In this document: in pieces, positions 51,605-61,009 of the stretch
Layout: each line of letters starts with the position of its first letter
How positions within the stretch are numbered: position 1 is the first letter of the stretch
Source: Hutsoniella sourekii ATCC 700629
GTDB lineage: Bacteria > Bacillota > Bacilli > Lactobacillales > Aerococcaceae
DNA: 64,000 nt
Direction of reading: 5' to 3'
Assembly: GCF_000518205.1 (NCBI RefSeq)
Contig: NZ_JADD01000003.1
Span: forward strand, 1 to 64,000
The notes under the pieces: model-generated
Database searches by the model: none
Told to the model about the DNA's origin: nothing
The model's input: only the letters and a program-made list of their open reading frames with translations
Program-made: the position numbers and the translations under genes

Positions 51605-52528
51605 TTGAGTAAACATTTAAATGAGTATGAACAATTCTTAAAAATTCAATTATTATTGGAGCAAAATCAGCTTGATCAAGCTTGTTATTACTTAGAGCAA
51701 TTATACCAAGCTAATCAAGATCCAGAGGTGTTTAATCTCTGGATCACAAGCCTGCTTGAACAAAATAAATATACCCAGGCTTATCAATTGTTTGATCAGT
51801 GGTATTTAGACTCTGAACAAATCTATGAAGACCAGGACCGGCTCAAACTTTGGTTGGAGACCTTATTCAATCAAGTCCATCCGGAAGACTATCTAATTGA
51901 ATTATATCAAGTTCGAGAATATCTACAAGTATCCCAAGAAGAAGATCAATGGTTGGATGACTACTTTCAAGAAGCCCATCAATTACTAGGGTTAAAGCGC
52001 CAGCTCGCTCAAGCTACAGCTTCAAATTCCTACCAAGGCGTGCTAGAAAGTCTGCTGGCTTCAAAAGATCAAACAATTATGCGTGATCTGAGACACTTGA
52101 TGCGACTGGGTCTGGATGCTTACCCTGTGATACTGGAGTTGTTAGCTAATGACCAGCTTGCTAATTACTTAAAGACAGAAATGCTTGAATGGTTGCTAGA
52201 TCAAGGGGTTAGTCAAGAAGTGACCTATTCTTGGTTTGGTCAAATTTATCAGTTGGATTTGTCACGTCTAGTTAAACTTACCAATATGCCTATTTATAAG
52301 CGTTTATTGAGAGAGTGTGACCAGTTACTAAGTGATCAAGACCCCAATTTGATACCTTATTTTAAGAGACTTATTCAAGAGCTTTCCAAGTCAGCCTATC
52401 CTTTTGTGGAAGATGTTATTCCAGATTTTAGTTTCTTATTATCCTTGAATGAACCAACACCTTTAAATCAAGATGGCTACTTTGTTGAAGCGATGAAAGA
52501 AGCTTATACTTATGGAAATTTGTATTAA
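51605..52528 (+). CDS. Helical-repeat (TPR-like) hypothetical protein
   Basis: A 307-residue soluble protein, strongly helical, rich in Leu, Gln and Tyr. The N-terminal third shows tetratricopeptide-like pairs: FLKIQLLLEQNQLDQACYYL, then LWITSLLEQNKYTQAYQLFD. There is no enzyme motif or membrane segment. The TTG at 51605, after AAAGGGA, is the likely start, and an upstream in-frame GTG is poorly placed. Similar unnamed TPR-like proteins occur beside rnpB/gpsB in lactic acid bacteria, as far as I recall. It probably mediates protein contacts. Confidence 0.7.
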   Translation: MSKHLNEYEQFLKIQLLLEQNQLDQACYYLEQLYQANQDPEVFNLWITSLLEQNKYTQAYQLFDQWYLDSEQIYEDQDRLKLWLETLFNQVHPEDYLIELYQVREYLQVSQEEDQWLDDYFQEAHQLLGLKRQLAQATASNSYQGVLESLLASKDQTIMRDLRHLMRLGLDAYPVILELLANDQLANYLKTEMLEWLLDQGVSQEVTYSWFGQIYQLDLSRLVKLTNMPIYKRLLRECDQLLSDQDPNLIPYFKRLIQELSKSAYPFVEDVIPDFSFLLSLNEPTPLNQDGYFVEAMKEAYTYGNLY

Positions 52529-52556
52529 AAAAAGAGCTGGAATTCCAGCTCTTTTG
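52527..52556 (-). terminator. Intrinsic terminator of rnpB
   Basis: Read on the minus strand, AAAGAGCTGG and CCAGCTCTTT form the stem and a T-run follows. It overlaps the stop of the converging gene. Confidence 0.88.
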
Positions 52557-52561
52557 CCTAT

Positions 52562-52934
52562 TAAGTAAACTTATTTAAGCCATGTTCTGTCAAGATTAAG
52601 TTTAGGCCAACTTAATCCGGGTAATTATCTATCTATACACGCCTGTGTATCTCTTTCTTTGGTTGAATTCCTACTGGAAAGAGTGCCCCGACCAAAGTTT
52701 GGGTTGCTCACTCGAGGGGTTTACCAACGTTCCACTCTTAGTGTTTCCACTAAGACTCGTCTCTGTGGCACTTTATGGCTTACTGAACCTTAGATGGACC
52801 TTAGGTTGTTCTGCCGCCGTTAAATGAATACCTTAGCTTATTGTTTCGCTAAGCACGAACACTACAAGCATCTCAGCTTGTGTGAGCATGGACTTTCCTC
52901 AGCATACTGCCGCAATTACCATAAGCTTACTTAC
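52562..52934 (-). ncRNA. rnpB: RNase P RNA, class B
   Basis: The catalytic RNA that trims tRNA 5' ends. Conserved blocks on the minus strand, in order: GAGGAAAGTCCATGCTC (helix P4 5' side and flank), GAGATGCTTGTAGTGTTCGT, and near the 3' end ACAGAACATGGCTT (P4 3' side). The first block is close to the B. subtilis sequence. The ends are set by pairing of the 5' segment (52921-52933) with the 3' segment (about 52563-52575), one G-U pair in 13. A terminator follows. Its place next to gpsB is common in Firmicutes. Confidence 0.95.
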
Positions 52935-52942
52935 AAGTGTCC

Positions 52943-53299
52943 TTAGAATTTAGTTGATTCTGTGTAATCGATCGTATTATCTGTTGAATCAATTTTAGAA
53001 CCAAAGACATGCTTTTCTAAATTAGATAAGCGTTTAAGAATATCAAAGTTTGTGACCCCACTGCCAGGGCTTGCTGGCGCGTTTTTCTTAGCTAAAGCAA
53101 GTTGCTTACTTAATTCATCAACCTTACTGATTAAACGCTCATTTTCGTTTTTTAAGTAAACAACGTCCTTTTGATAGGAGTCATAGTCGCGAATAATGCT
53201 GTCTAAATATTCATCAACTTCAGCCGTGTTATATCCTCGCACTGCTTTTGAGAATTCTTTTTGTAAAATATCTTTTGCTGTTAAGTTCTTATCAGCCAT
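52943..53299 (-). CDS. gpsB: Cell-cycle protein GpsB
   Basis: A DivIVA-like adaptor that moves between septum and side wall and recruits class A PBPs. The protein is 118 residues. The lipid-binding N-terminal domain has LTAKDILQKEFSKAVRGYN and EVDEYLDSIIRDYD (about residues 6-40). A coiled coil follows (about 45-70), then a short linker and a C-terminal trimerisation helix containing ILKRLSNLEKHVFG. It is directly upstream of rnpB. The class A PBP encoded at 45348-48269 is a plausible partner. Confidence 0.95.
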   Translation of the reverse strand: MADKNLTAKDILQKEFSKAVRGYNTAEVDEYLDSIIRDYDSYQKDVVYLKNENERLISKVDELSKQLALAKKNAPASPGSGVTNFDILKRLSNLEKHVFGSKIDSTDNTIDYTESTKF

Positions 53300-53503
53300 T
53301 TCCTCACCTCATGTATTTACTAAATAAGATATGCGTTTGTTTTTTAATAAGCCACAATCAATTGTACTATGAATTGACTAAAATATCAAAAGAACTTTTC
53401 TGGGATTTTATTTCATCATTTATTCGATTAAGAAGGATTTGAAATAAATTGAAATCAGCAGTCAGCTCAGTCATAATAATATAGAAGAAAGAAGGTGGGC
53501 AGC

Positions 53504-53989
53504 GTGGAGATTACCAATTTAAAAGATGTGCTGATCTTACTCATGGATGAGGCTTATTTTCAATGTGAATGGTTAGTAGAAGGGCAGCAGTCTTCTCCTG
53601 TATTAACTTTGACCTTGCAGTTTCAATTTGATAACCCTCATCATATCACCTTTATTGACCAGCAGGGACAAGAAGTTCATGCGGATCCGGTCCCTTTTGA
53701 GACTAACATATATTTTTATCGCCCGGATATTTTGGTTCCCAATAGAGATCGGTGTCTTTGTGCTTTTCCGGTGGATCCTCAGTTAGGTATTCCGTATGGG
53801 GAGCTGGTTGTCATTGTTAAATATTTAAGAATTATTGCCAATTCCTCCAGAAGCCAATGGTGGGAATTTATTTTGCAAAATCAATCAGGAACTTTTCAAT
53901 TAAAGTGGAACGACAAAGAATTTAATCAACACCGTGAACTGATGATGGACCGACATCGCTATAGTTATAGTCGAGTTTATATGGATTAG
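53504..53989 (+). CDS. DUF3013 family protein
   Basis: A 161-residue soluble protein upstream of prmA. It begins VEITNLKDVLILLMDEAYF and contains YRPDILVPNRDRCLCAFPVD. This and its place before prmA match the DUF3013 proteins of lactic acid bacteria. The GTG at 53504 is preferred over the GTG three codons earlier for spacing from AAAGAAGG. It is followed by prmA after 11 bases. Function unknown. Confidence 0.75.
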   Translation: MEITNLKDVLILLMDEAYFQCEWLVEGQQSSPVLTLTLQFQFDNPHHITFIDQQGQEVHADPVPFETNIYFYRPDILVPNRDRCLCAFPVDPQLGIPYGELVVIVKYLRIIANSSRSQWWEFILQNQSGTFQLKWNDKEFNQHRELMMDRHRYSYSRVYMD

Positions 53990-54000
53990 GAGTGAATTAA

Positions 54001-54975
54001 GTGTCAAATGAATATTATCAACTAATAGTTACAATAGATAGCAAGGAAGCTATCGTCATTGAGGGGATCAGTCAAGTGCTATTCGACCTAGGGGCCTTAG
54101 GTACCCAAGTCAACTATGCTCAAGGCTACTTAGAAAATCATCCCAATTTATTTGGGGAAATCCCTGAAAAGTTGCCTCAAGAAATATTAGATCATGCGAC
54201 AGAAATTGTCGGCTACTTTCAAGAGGATCCATCGGCACTGATTGAGACTTGTTGTCAGGAACTTAGTCCATGGGTTCAAGGAAAAGACTACCAAGTGACC
54301 AGTCAAAGCTTTGCCAATCAAGACTGGCAAAGAAATTGGATGGACTACTACCAGCCTCAAGTGATCTCTCGTTTTCTTTCTGTGGTTCCTATCTGGAAAA
54401 AGGATGACTATAAGCGTAGACCGGGTGAGCAATTAATCTTCCTAGATCCGGGAGTTTCATTTGGAACGGGATCGCATCCGACCACTCAGCTGAGTGCTCA
54501 AGCCTTAGAATTAGTGATGAGTGGAGGAGAATTAGTGCTTGATGTTGGAACAGGATCGGGCATCTTATCCTTTATTGCAGCGAGCCTGGGAGCCCGAGAA
54601 GTTCACGGTTATGATTTAGATCCTCAAGCGATTGAGAGTGCCAAGGATAATTTGCGCTATCAAAGTGCCAATGACAATATCCAAGCCTTGATCGACCAAG
54701 CTAAGATTGACTTTCAAGTTAATGATCTTCTTGAAGGACAAGATTATCAAGCTGATATTATTGTTGCTAATATTGTGCCTAATATTTTGGTGAACTTGTT
54801 TGAAGATGCTTATAAGAAATTGGTAGCTGGTGGCTACTTAATTATTGGCGGTATTTTGGAAGAGAAGGCAGAGGATCTTTTATTGGAGTTAGAAAAATAC
54901 CCATTTGACCTGTATCAAATCCATCAGTATCAAAATTGGGTGGGCATTATTCTTCAAAAGCCGGGTGATTATTAA
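54001..54975 (+). CDS. prmA: Ribosomal protein L11 methyltransferase
   Basis: Trimethylates residues of ribosomal protein L11. The protein is 324 residues with a GTG start after AGGAGTG. The N-terminal substrate-recognition domain ends near residue 120, followed by LDPGVSFGTGSHPTTQLSAQ (near 150), which is diagnostic for PrmA. The SAM site is VLDVGTGSGILSFIAASLGA (near 180), and IIVANIVPNILVNL is near 258. Its stop shares a base with the rsmE start (TAATG), so the two are coupled. Confidence 0.95.
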   Translation: MSNEYYQLIVTIDSKEAIVIEGISQVLFDLGALGTQVNYAQGYLENHPNLFGEIPEKLPQEILDHATEIVGYFQEDPSALIETCCQELSPWVQGKDYQVTSQSFANQDWQRNWMDYYQPQVISRFLSVVPIWKKDDYKRRPGEQLIFLDPGVSFGTGSHPTTQLSAQALELVMSGGELVLDVGTGSGILSFIAASLGAREVHGYDLDPQAIESAKDNLRYQSANDNIQALIDQAKIDFQVNDLLEGQDYQADIIVANIVPNILVNLFEDAYKKLVAGGYLIIGGILEEKAEDLLLELEKYPFDLYQIHQYQNWVGIILQKPGDY

Positions 54976-55724
54976 TGCAACAATATTTTGTAACAGAATC
55001 ATTAACTATAGGAGCTTCGGTTTTGCTAGCTGAAGAAGATCAATATCATCTTAGTCGCGTGATGAGAGTACGTGTTGGGGACTGCTTTGAAGTGGTCGAT
55101 ACTAGGCAGTTGAGATGGCTGGCAGAAGTAAGCCAAGTGGATGGGGCTAGTATCCAAGCGACGGTACTTGAAAAGTTGGATCAGGAATCCAGTGAATTAC
55201 CGGTTGAAGTAGCGATTGCTTGCGGACTGTCTAAAAATGATAAATTAGATTGGTTGGTTCAAAAAACAACAGAAACAGGGGCCCACACCTTCTATCCAGT
55301 GGCTATGGAACGCGATGTTGTTAAATGGAATCAGAAAAAAGCAGGCAAACGACTTGAAAGATTGGAAAAAATTGCAAAAGAAGCCGCAGAGCAATCCCAT
55401 CGACTATTCATCCCAAGAGTATCCTACCTAGAATCCTTGGATACTTTAATCCATGAAAGCCAGAGCTTTAATTTGAAATTAATTGCCTATGAAGAAACGG
55501 CTAAGTCAGGGCAACATAGTCAATTAAAGCAAGCCCTACAAAAATTACCACCTTCAAGTCGCATCTTATGTGTGTTTGGGTCCGAAGGAGGCCTTAGTGA
55601 TAAAGAAGTGAAGACCTTGAAGGAAGCCGGATTCATCAGTGTGAGTTTAGGTCCACGGATTTTAAGAGCTGAAACAGCACCTGTTTATTTGTTGAGTGCT
55701 ATTAGTTATCAATATGAATTATAA
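54975..55724 (+). CDS. rsmE: 16S rRNA m3U1498 methyltransferase
   Basis: Methylates U1498 of 16S rRNA; a SPOUT-class enzyme with a trefoil knot. The protein is 249 residues. The N-terminal PUA-like domain has [16 protein letters not shown], followed by [20 protein letters not shown] near 85. The knot region ends in [13 protein letters not shown] (near 198) and [15 protein letters not shown] (near 222), both diagnostic. It overlaps prmA by one base and precedes deoC by 14 bases. Confidence 0.95.
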   Translation: MQQYFVTESLTIGASVLLAEEDQYHLSRVMRVRVGDCFEVVDTRQLRWLAEVSQVDGASIQATVLEKLDQESSELPVEVAIACGLSKNDKLDWLVQKTTETGAHTFYPVAMERDVVKWNQKKAGKRLERLEKIAKEAAEQSHRLFIPRVSYLESLDTLIHESQSFNLKLIAYEETAKSGQHSQLKQALQKLPPSSRILCVFGSEGGLSDKEVKTLKEAGFISVSLGPRILRAETAPVYLLSAISYQYEL

Positions 55725-55738
55725 GAAGGAGAATTACC

Positions 55739-56386
55739 ATGAATTTAGCAAAATATATCGACCACACATTATTGAAAGCAGACGCAAAGAAAGAAGAGAT
55801 TATCAAGCTCTGTCAAGAAGCTAAGGACTATGACTTTATGTCAGTCTGTATTCAGCCTTGTTGGGTAACCTTAGCAAAGCAAGAATTATCAGACTCTGAT
55901 GTTAAAGTATGTACGGTTATAGGCTTTCCTTTGGGAGCCAATGCTTCTTTGACCAAGGCTAATGAAGCTAAACTAGCTGAAGCGGAAGGTGCTGATGAAG
56001 TTGATATGGTCATTAATATTGGTTTAGCTAAAGATGGAGATTGGCAAGGGGTTCAAGAGGATATTCAAGCGGTGGTTGATGCGGTTTCTGATGATACGCT
56101 TGTCAAGGTTATCATCGAAACTTGCCTCTTAACAGATGATGAAAAAGTTAAGGCTTGTCAAGCCAGTGTAAAAGCGGGCGCCGATTATGTTAAAACTTCA
56201 ACCGGTTTTTCAACTGGTGGTGCTACTATAGAAGATATTCGTTTAATGGCTGAAACGGTGGGTGAAGATTATGGCGTTAAAGCCAGTGGTGGCGTATCCA
56301 ATAGAGAAGAAGCTCTAGCAATGATTGAAGCGGGAGCCACTCGAATTGGTGCTTCTAAAGGTATTGCAATCGTCAGCCAAAATTAG
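55739..56386 (+). CDS. deoC: Deoxyribose-phosphate aldolase
   Basis: Cleaves 2-deoxyribose-5-phosphate to acetaldehyde and glyceraldehyde-3-phosphate in nucleoside salvage. The protein is 215 residues. Motifs: [17 protein letters not shown] at the start, [10 protein letters not shown] near 90, [10 protein letters not shown] near 122, and the Schiff-base Lys in [15 protein letters not shown] (near 153). GAAGGAG precedes the ATG. It is in line with rsmE and may be read from the same promoter. No deoR-type regulator or nucleoside phosphorylase is nearby. Confidence 0.96.
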   Translation: MNLAKYIDHTLLKADAKKEEIIKLCQEAKDYDFMSVCIQPCWVTLAKQELSDSDVKVCTVIGFPLGANASLTKANEAKLAEAEGADEVDMVINIGLAKDGDWQGVQEDIQAVVDAVSDDTLVKVIIETCLLTDDEKVKACQASVKAGADYVKTSTGFSTGGATIEDIRLMAETVGEDYGVKASGGVSNREEALAMIEAGATRIGASKGIAIVSQN

Positions 56387-56459
56387 TTTGGCTGGAGGCT
56401 AAATTCTAATAAGCTATAATCATAAGGGAATTTTGATATCATCTTTACTAGCTGGGTGA

Positions 56460-56488
56460 TTGTATTCACTTTATTTTTACTTTATAAT
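56460..56488 (+). promoter_or_regulatory. Promoter for rel
   Basis: TTGTAT (56460-56465), a 17-base spacer and TATAAT (56483-56488), 33 bases before the start codon. Confidence 0.7.
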
Positions 56489-56520
56489 AGAATAATTACA
56501 ATAATTGAGGAGTGGATATT

Positions 56521-58716
56521 ATGGCCCAACAACGTGATCTAACCGGTCAAGAAGTCATTGATCTATGTAAGGAATATATGAACGATTCCAATGTTGCTAA
56601 AGTTGAAAAAGCACTAGAAATGGCCACACTAGCCCATAAAGATCAATATCGTCTATCCGGGGAGCCTTATATCATCCATCCCATTCAAGTTGCTGGTATC
56701 CTCGCATTAATGCATGCCGATCCAGATACAGTGGCTACCGGATTTCTCCATGATGTGGTTGAAGATACGGACTATACCATTGAAGATATTCGCTCTGAAT
56801 TTTCTGATTCGATCGCATTCTTAGTGGATGGTGTCACTAAGTTAGGGAAGTTCAAGTTTCAAAGTAAGGAAGAAGCTTTAGCTGAAAATCACCGCAAGAT
56901 GCTGTTAGCGATGGCAAAGGATATGCGGGTTATTATCGTGAAACTAGCCGACCGTCTACATAATATGCGCACAATGAAATTCCAAAAGCCAGAAAAACAA
57001 GTTGAAAAATCTCAAGAAGCGCTTGAAATATACGCTCCCCTGGCAGACCGTATTGGGATGAGCAATCTTAAGTGGGAGCTTGAAGATATTTCCTTGCGGT
57101 ACACCAATCCAGAAGCTTACTACCAAATTGTTGAGAAAATGAATAGTAAACGCGTTGAACGGGTTGGTTATATTCAAGAGACTATTCAACAAATCCAATC
57201 AGCCTTAGGTGAACTGGATATTGAAGCCGAAGTGTACGGTAGACCCAAGCATATTTATTCCATCTACCGCAAAATGGTTGATCAGAAAAAAGAATTTGAT
57301 GATATTTTTGACCTACTAGCGGTAAGGGTATTAGTTGATACGGTCAAAGATTGTTATGCGGTGTTAGGGGCGGTTCATACAAAATGGAAGCCGATGCCTG
57401 GGCGATTCAAGGACTATATTGCCATGCCTAAGGCCAATATGTATCAATCCATTCATACGACAGTGATTGGCCCTAAGGGAAAGCCTGTGGAAATTCAAAT
57501 TCGTACCCACCAAATGCATGAAGTGGCAGAATATGGGGTGGCTGCCCACTGGGCTTATAAAGAAGGTGTCACTGAAAAAATTGAGACCGAAGATAATATT
57601 CAAAAGCAACTAAAATGGTTCCGAGATTTAGTGGAACTGCAAGATGAAGCTAAAGATGCCAGCGAATTTATGGATTTTGTTAAAGAGGATATCTTTAAAG
57701 ACCAAGTCTATATCTTTACTCCTAATGGGGATGTGATTGAGTTACCTAAAGGAGCCGGTCCAATTGACTTTGCCTATCATATTCATACAGAAATTGGTAA
57801 TAAAACGGTAGGAGCCAAAGTAAACGGAAACATTGTTTCCTTGGATTACAAGCTTAAGAACGGCGATATAGTTGAAGTCTTAACCAATTCGAATTCCCCA
57901 GGACCAAGTCGCGACTGGTTAAAAGTTACGGCGACCAGTAAGGCTAGGAACCGGATCAAACGTTACTTCAAAACGGAGAACAAAGAAGAAAACGCCCATA
58001 TCGGTCAGCAGCAACTTGAAACAGAACTAAAGAAAAATGGCCATACGATGAAAGAAATCGAAAAGAGACGGGTTGAGGATGATCTAAAAACTCGTTTCAA
58101 CTTTAATTCGATGGAAGATCTGTATGCGGCGATTGGTTTGGGAGAAATTTCAGCTACAAATATTGTTAATTATCTAGGATTAAGAGCTGAAGAAGAGAAG
58201 GTCCCAGAAGATCCTAGCTCCATTCAAAAGCAAAGTCACCGCCCTCATCAGCGGACAATTGATGATAGTGGTGTGGTCGTTGAAGGGGCAGATAATTTAA
58301 TGATTCGCTTGAGCCGCTGCTGTAACCCGGTTCCTGGCGATGATATTATTGGCTATATCACCAGAGGGAGAGGGATTTCTGTCCATCGCAGTGATTGTCC
58401 TAACCTTAAAGGGGAAGAAGATTTATCTAATCGGACCATAGCAGTCCACTGGTTTAATGAGGAAGATGAGACAGAACAATACGAAACTGAAATTAAGATT
58501 ATTGGCTTTAACCGCAATGGTTTAGTTAATGATATTCTTCATATGGTCAATAATACGGGCCAGTCTCTTATTAGTGTAAATGGTAAATCGGATCAAAATA
58601 GTAATGCTGTAGTTAATATAAAAGTTTCTGTCGCCAATACCAAACAATTAAAGGATTTAATGAATAAATTAGGTAACATCCCAGATGTTTATCGGGTTCA
58701 ACGAGTCGTAAGTTAG
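56521..58716 (+). CDS. rel: Bifunctional (p)ppGpp synthetase/hydrolase
   Basis: Makes and breaks the stringent-response alarmones. The protein is 731 residues, full length. The hydrolase HD domain (about 45-195) carries HDVVEDTDYT. The synthetase domain (about 235-350) has VYGRPKHIYSIYRKM, DIFDLLAVRVLVD and YQSIHTTVIGP. The TGS domain (about 395-455) begins VYIFTPNGDVIELPKGA. A zinc-finger-like part with CCNPVPGDDIIG and a C-terminal ACT domain follow. Both catalytic halves look intact. ATG 56521 is chosen after GAGGAG. It is followed by dtd after 12 bases, as in many Firmicutes. Confidence 0.96.
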   Translation: MAQQRDLTGQEVIDLCKEYMNDSNVAKVEKALEMATLAHKDQYRLSGEPYIIHPIQVAGILALMHADPDTVATGFLHDVVEDTDYTIEDIRSEFSDSIAFLVDGVTKLGKFKFQSKEEALAENHRKMLLAMAKDMRVIIVKLADRLHNMRTMKFQKPEKQVEKSQEALEIYAPLADRIGMSNLKWELEDISLRYTNPEAYYQIVEKMNSKRVERVGYIQETIQQIQSALGELDIEAEVYGRPKHIYSIYRKMVDQKKEFDDIFDLLAVRVLVDTVKDCYAVLGAVHTKWKPMPGRFKDYIAMPKANMYQSIHTTVIGPKGKPVEIQIRTHQMHEVAEYGVAAHWAYKEGVTEKIETEDNIQKQLKWFRDLVELQDEAKDASEFMDFVKEDIFKDQVYIFTPNGDVIELPKGAGPIDFAYHIHTEIGNKTVGAKVNGNIVSLDYKLKNGDIVEVLTNSNSPGPSRDWLKVTATSKARNRIKRYFKTENKEENAHIGQQQLETELKKNGHTMKEIEKRRVEDDLKTRFNFNSMEDLYAAIGLGEISATNIVNYLGLRAEEEKVPEDPSSIQKQSHRPHQRTIDDSGVVVEGADNLMIRLSRCCNPVPGDDIIGYITRGRGISVHRSDCPNLKGEEDLSNRTIAVHWFNEEDETEQYETEIKIIGFNRNGLVNDILHMVNNTGQSLISVNGKSDQNSNAVVNIKVSVANTKQLKDLMNKLGNIPDVYRVQRVVS

Positions 58717-58728
58717 AAAGGAGATCCT

Positions 58729-59181
58729 ATGCGAGTCATTATTCAAAAGGTATCACAAGGGCGAGTCGAAATCGCAGGTCAAGTGGTCGGCTCCATCAAT
58801 CAAGGATTTGTATTATTGGTGGGAGTTTGCCAAGAGGATAGTGAAGAGGATGTTCAGTATCTGGCTCGAAAGATTTCAAAAATGAGGATTTTCGAAGATA
58901 AAGACGGTAAGACTAATTTAGATTTAGCAGCTGTGGAAGGACAAATATTGTCGATCAGTCAATTTACCTTGTACGCTAACACAAAAAAAGGCAATCGACC
59001 TAGTTTTACGCGGGCCGGAAACCCAGAGTTAGCAGAGTCATTATATCTCAAGCTTAACCAATCATTAAGAGATTTAGGTTTTGATGTTGAAGAAGGTAAA
59101 TTTGGAGCAGATATGCAGGTTTATCTAGTCAATGATGGTCCGATGACCATTATCCTTGACTCACAAAATAAAGATTTATAA
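58729..59181 (+). CDS. dtd: D-aminoacyl-tRNA deacylase
   Basis: Removes D-amino acids from mischarged tRNA. The protein is 150 residues, typical. Motifs: MRVIIQKVSQGRVEI at the start, SQFTLYANTKKGNRPSF (about residues 78-94) and NDGPMTIILDS (near 137), containing the conserved G-P-x-T element that excludes L-amino acids. It is co-transcribed with rel. GAAAGGAGAT precedes the ATG. Confidence 0.96.
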   Translation: MRVIIQKVSQGRVEIAGQVVGSINQGFVLLVGVCQEDSEEDVQYLARKISKMRIFEDKDGKTNLDLAAVEGQILSISQFTLYANTKKGNRPSFTRAGNPELAESLYLKLNQSLRDLGFDVEEGKFGADMQVYLVNDGPMTIILDSQNKDL

Positions 59182-59228
59182 TAAATAAGCGACTGAAGTC
59201 CTAATAAAGGACCCAGTCGCTTATTTTA
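59182..59228. terminator. Bidirectional intrinsic terminator
   Basis: AAATAAGCGACTG and CAGTCGCTTATTT pair outside an inner GTCCT/AGGAC helix, and T-rich or A-rich sequence follows on both sides. Confidence 0.88.
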
Positions 59229-60593
59229 TTAATTTTCTAATTTCTCAGAAAAATAATCCTCAAGACCAGCAATGATTTGGTCTGTCATGGCGTCGTGGTA
59301 ATCGACTGACCGGATTTGTTCTAAGTCTTCTTGATTAGACATGTAACCTAATTCCAACAAGATAGACGGGCGTGTATTTTCTCTGAGTACATAATAGTTT
59401 CCAAAATTTATTCCATTGTTTGGCAGATTTAATTCTTTGAGCCGGTTATTAACTGCTCGTGCTAGGGGTTCATCAGCTTCATGGAAATAATAAGTGGTTG
59501 TCCCGTGCCAATCAGCTACAGGTGAGGCATCAAAGTGCATACTGATAAAGATATCGGCTTGAGCTTCTTGGCTGGTTCCTGTTATATCCGGGAAGTCTAC
59601 CAAGCGGTCTTCTTGTCTTGTCATTACGACTTGGGCCCCTAATTTTTCAAGTTTTTCTTTTAACATGAGGCCACTCTTAAGCGCGACTTCTTTCTCGTAA
59701 GTCTGTCCATCATCACTTATGGCTCCGGGATCACTCCCTCCATGACCTGGATCAATGACAATAGTTGCTTCTGCAATTGATTTGGCGTCCGTTGAGCCAA
59801 TATGATTATTCGAAGCATTACCAAAAGCAGCAATCCGAGATTCCAGGTATCCAATATTACCGTTCTCATCTTCAACCTTGTAGAACTCTTCGCCACTAGC
59901 AGAATCATAACTCTCAATAAATTTAAATCGTTGCATCAAATGAGGAGAATAAATAATTTCTGAATTAATATCAGGTTGGCTTAAGAAGGCTTGGTTGGAT
60001 TGACGAACAATAACCAAGTGACTCAGGTCGGTCTGGGGTTCAGTTTGATTTTCAGGCTTTTCACGTTTGACTTGAGACTGGTCCATCAACTCTACTTCTT
60101 GTAATTGGACGTAACCGATTTGGTCTTTGTAATCGACTTGAATCCAGCCACCTGCTTCAAAGTTGGCTATTAATTCGGTATTAGTTGGTATAACAGCTAG
60201 GCGGTCACTTTGACTATCGGCTTCTTTATGTAAAGTCGTCTCACCTTTTGTAATGAGGGCGAGATTTTGATCGGTTTGAATCTCCGGATGGTCAATTAGC
60301 CATTGAGGCACCCAGCCTTTGTGGCTTTTGGTTTGAATTTTAAGCCAATGGTCTTGTTGATCTATCAAGTAAATCTCTTGGCCTTCTGATAGGTCTTCAA
60401 TTTTTTGAGCATTGGTAGCTGGCTTACTTCTTAGTACTAAGCCGGGTCGACTAATCGTAATGCTCGAGTTAGAGGTCATAACCTTTAGGGTTATGCAAGA
60501 GAATAATAGAATCGTTAAGGTCAAAATCGGAGGAAAGAATTTCTGTGTAAAGATTTTGGATAGAATGGATTTAACTTGACTAATGCTAATCAC
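59229..60593 (-). CDS. N-acetylmuramoyl-L-alanine amidase with SH3b domains
   Basis: A cell-wall hydrolase of the amidase_3 family, about 454 residues from the GTG at 60593. An N-terminal membrane anchor or signal (about 20-40) is followed by SH3b repeats (RPGLVLRSKPATNAQKIEDL; GETTLHKEADSQSDRLAVI; and a third). The catalytic zinc domain is at the C-terminus: IVIDPGHGGSDPGA (first His), Glu in TYEKEVALKS, ISMHFDAS (His) and catalytic Glu in ILLELGYMSNQED. The start is uncertain. The GTG overlaps AAGGAG; an ATG at 60680 would add 29 hydrophobic residues but has no ribosome site and lies in promoter-like sequence. Confidence 0.85.
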   Translation of the reverse strand: MISISQVKSILSKIFTQKFFPPILTLTILLFSCITLKVMTSNSSITISRPGLVLRSKPATNAQKIEDLSEGQEIYLIDQQDHWLKIQTKSHKGWVPQWLIDHPEIQTDQNLALITKGETTLHKEADSQSDRLAVIPTNTELIANFEAGGWIQVDYKDQIGYVQLQEVELMDQSQVKREKPENQTEPQTDLSHLVIVRQSNQAFLSQPDINSEIIYSPHLMQRFKFIESYDSASGEEFYKVEDENGNIGYLESRIAAFGNASNNHIGSTDAKSIAEATIVIDPGHGGSDPGAISDDGQTYEKEVALKSGLMLKEKLEKLGAQVVMTRQEDRLVDFPDITGTSQEAQADIFISMHFDASPVADWHGTTTYYFHEADEPLARAVNNRLKELNLPNNGINFGNYYVLRENTRPSILLELGYMSNQEDLEQIRSVDYHDAMTDQIIAGLEDYFSEKLEN

Positions 60594-60746
60594 TCCTTGT
60601 CTAAATAGATAGCCTATAATTAATAGAAAGGGGAGTGGATAATAATAGGCGGTTGCTTGGATACTAAGTATAATATACATAGTATATTGTAACTTAATCT
60701 TAATTAAATAGATAGCCTAAAAATCGCCCTAGCTTGGCTTTCATTC

Positions 60747-60775
60747 TTGACAATCAGGGGTAAAATCGGTAAATT
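60747..60775 (+). promoter_or_regulatory. Promoter for hisS-aspS T-box transcript
   Basis: A perfect TTGACA (60747-60752), a 17-base spacer and TAAATT (60770-60775). Confidence 0.65.
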
Positions 60776-60784
60776 AATAAAGAA

Positions 60785-60990
60785 TAATATCAATGAAGTA
60801 GCTAAGTAGTCTCAATGACAGAGAATAACCGTTTGCTGAGAGGTTATAGGAGATGAAGACACTATGGAGATGAATAAGCAAAACTTATTCCGCTATTCGG
60901 CGTTATCGATTAAGGTAGTATTTTTACTATGAAAATAGGTGGTACCACGCGACAGCGTCCTATGGCGATTTTGCCGTAGGATTTTTTATT
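60785..60990 (+). promoter_or_regulatory. T-box riboswitch upstream of hisS-aspS
   Basis: The leader contains the T-box sequence AGGTGGTACCACG (60937-60949) that reads the tRNA CCA end, followed by a terminator (TCCTATGGC at 60958-60966 with GCCGTAGGA at 60973-60981, then TTTTTT). Stem I lies upstream, with an AGTA/GAA loop-E pair (about 60803 and 60855) flanking the specifier loop. The loop reads GAAGACAC, containing GAC (Asp, 60858-60860) and the overlapping CAC (His, 60860-60862), fitting the two downstream synthetases. Uncharged tRNA would stabilise the antiterminator. Confidence 0.9.
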
Positions 60991-61009
60991 TTAATAGAGG
61001 AGGATTCGT

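Noticed and set aside
52645-52827. ORF of 60 codons in the plus strand of the rnpB region
   Set aside because: The sequence is explained by the conserved RNase P RNA on the minus strand.
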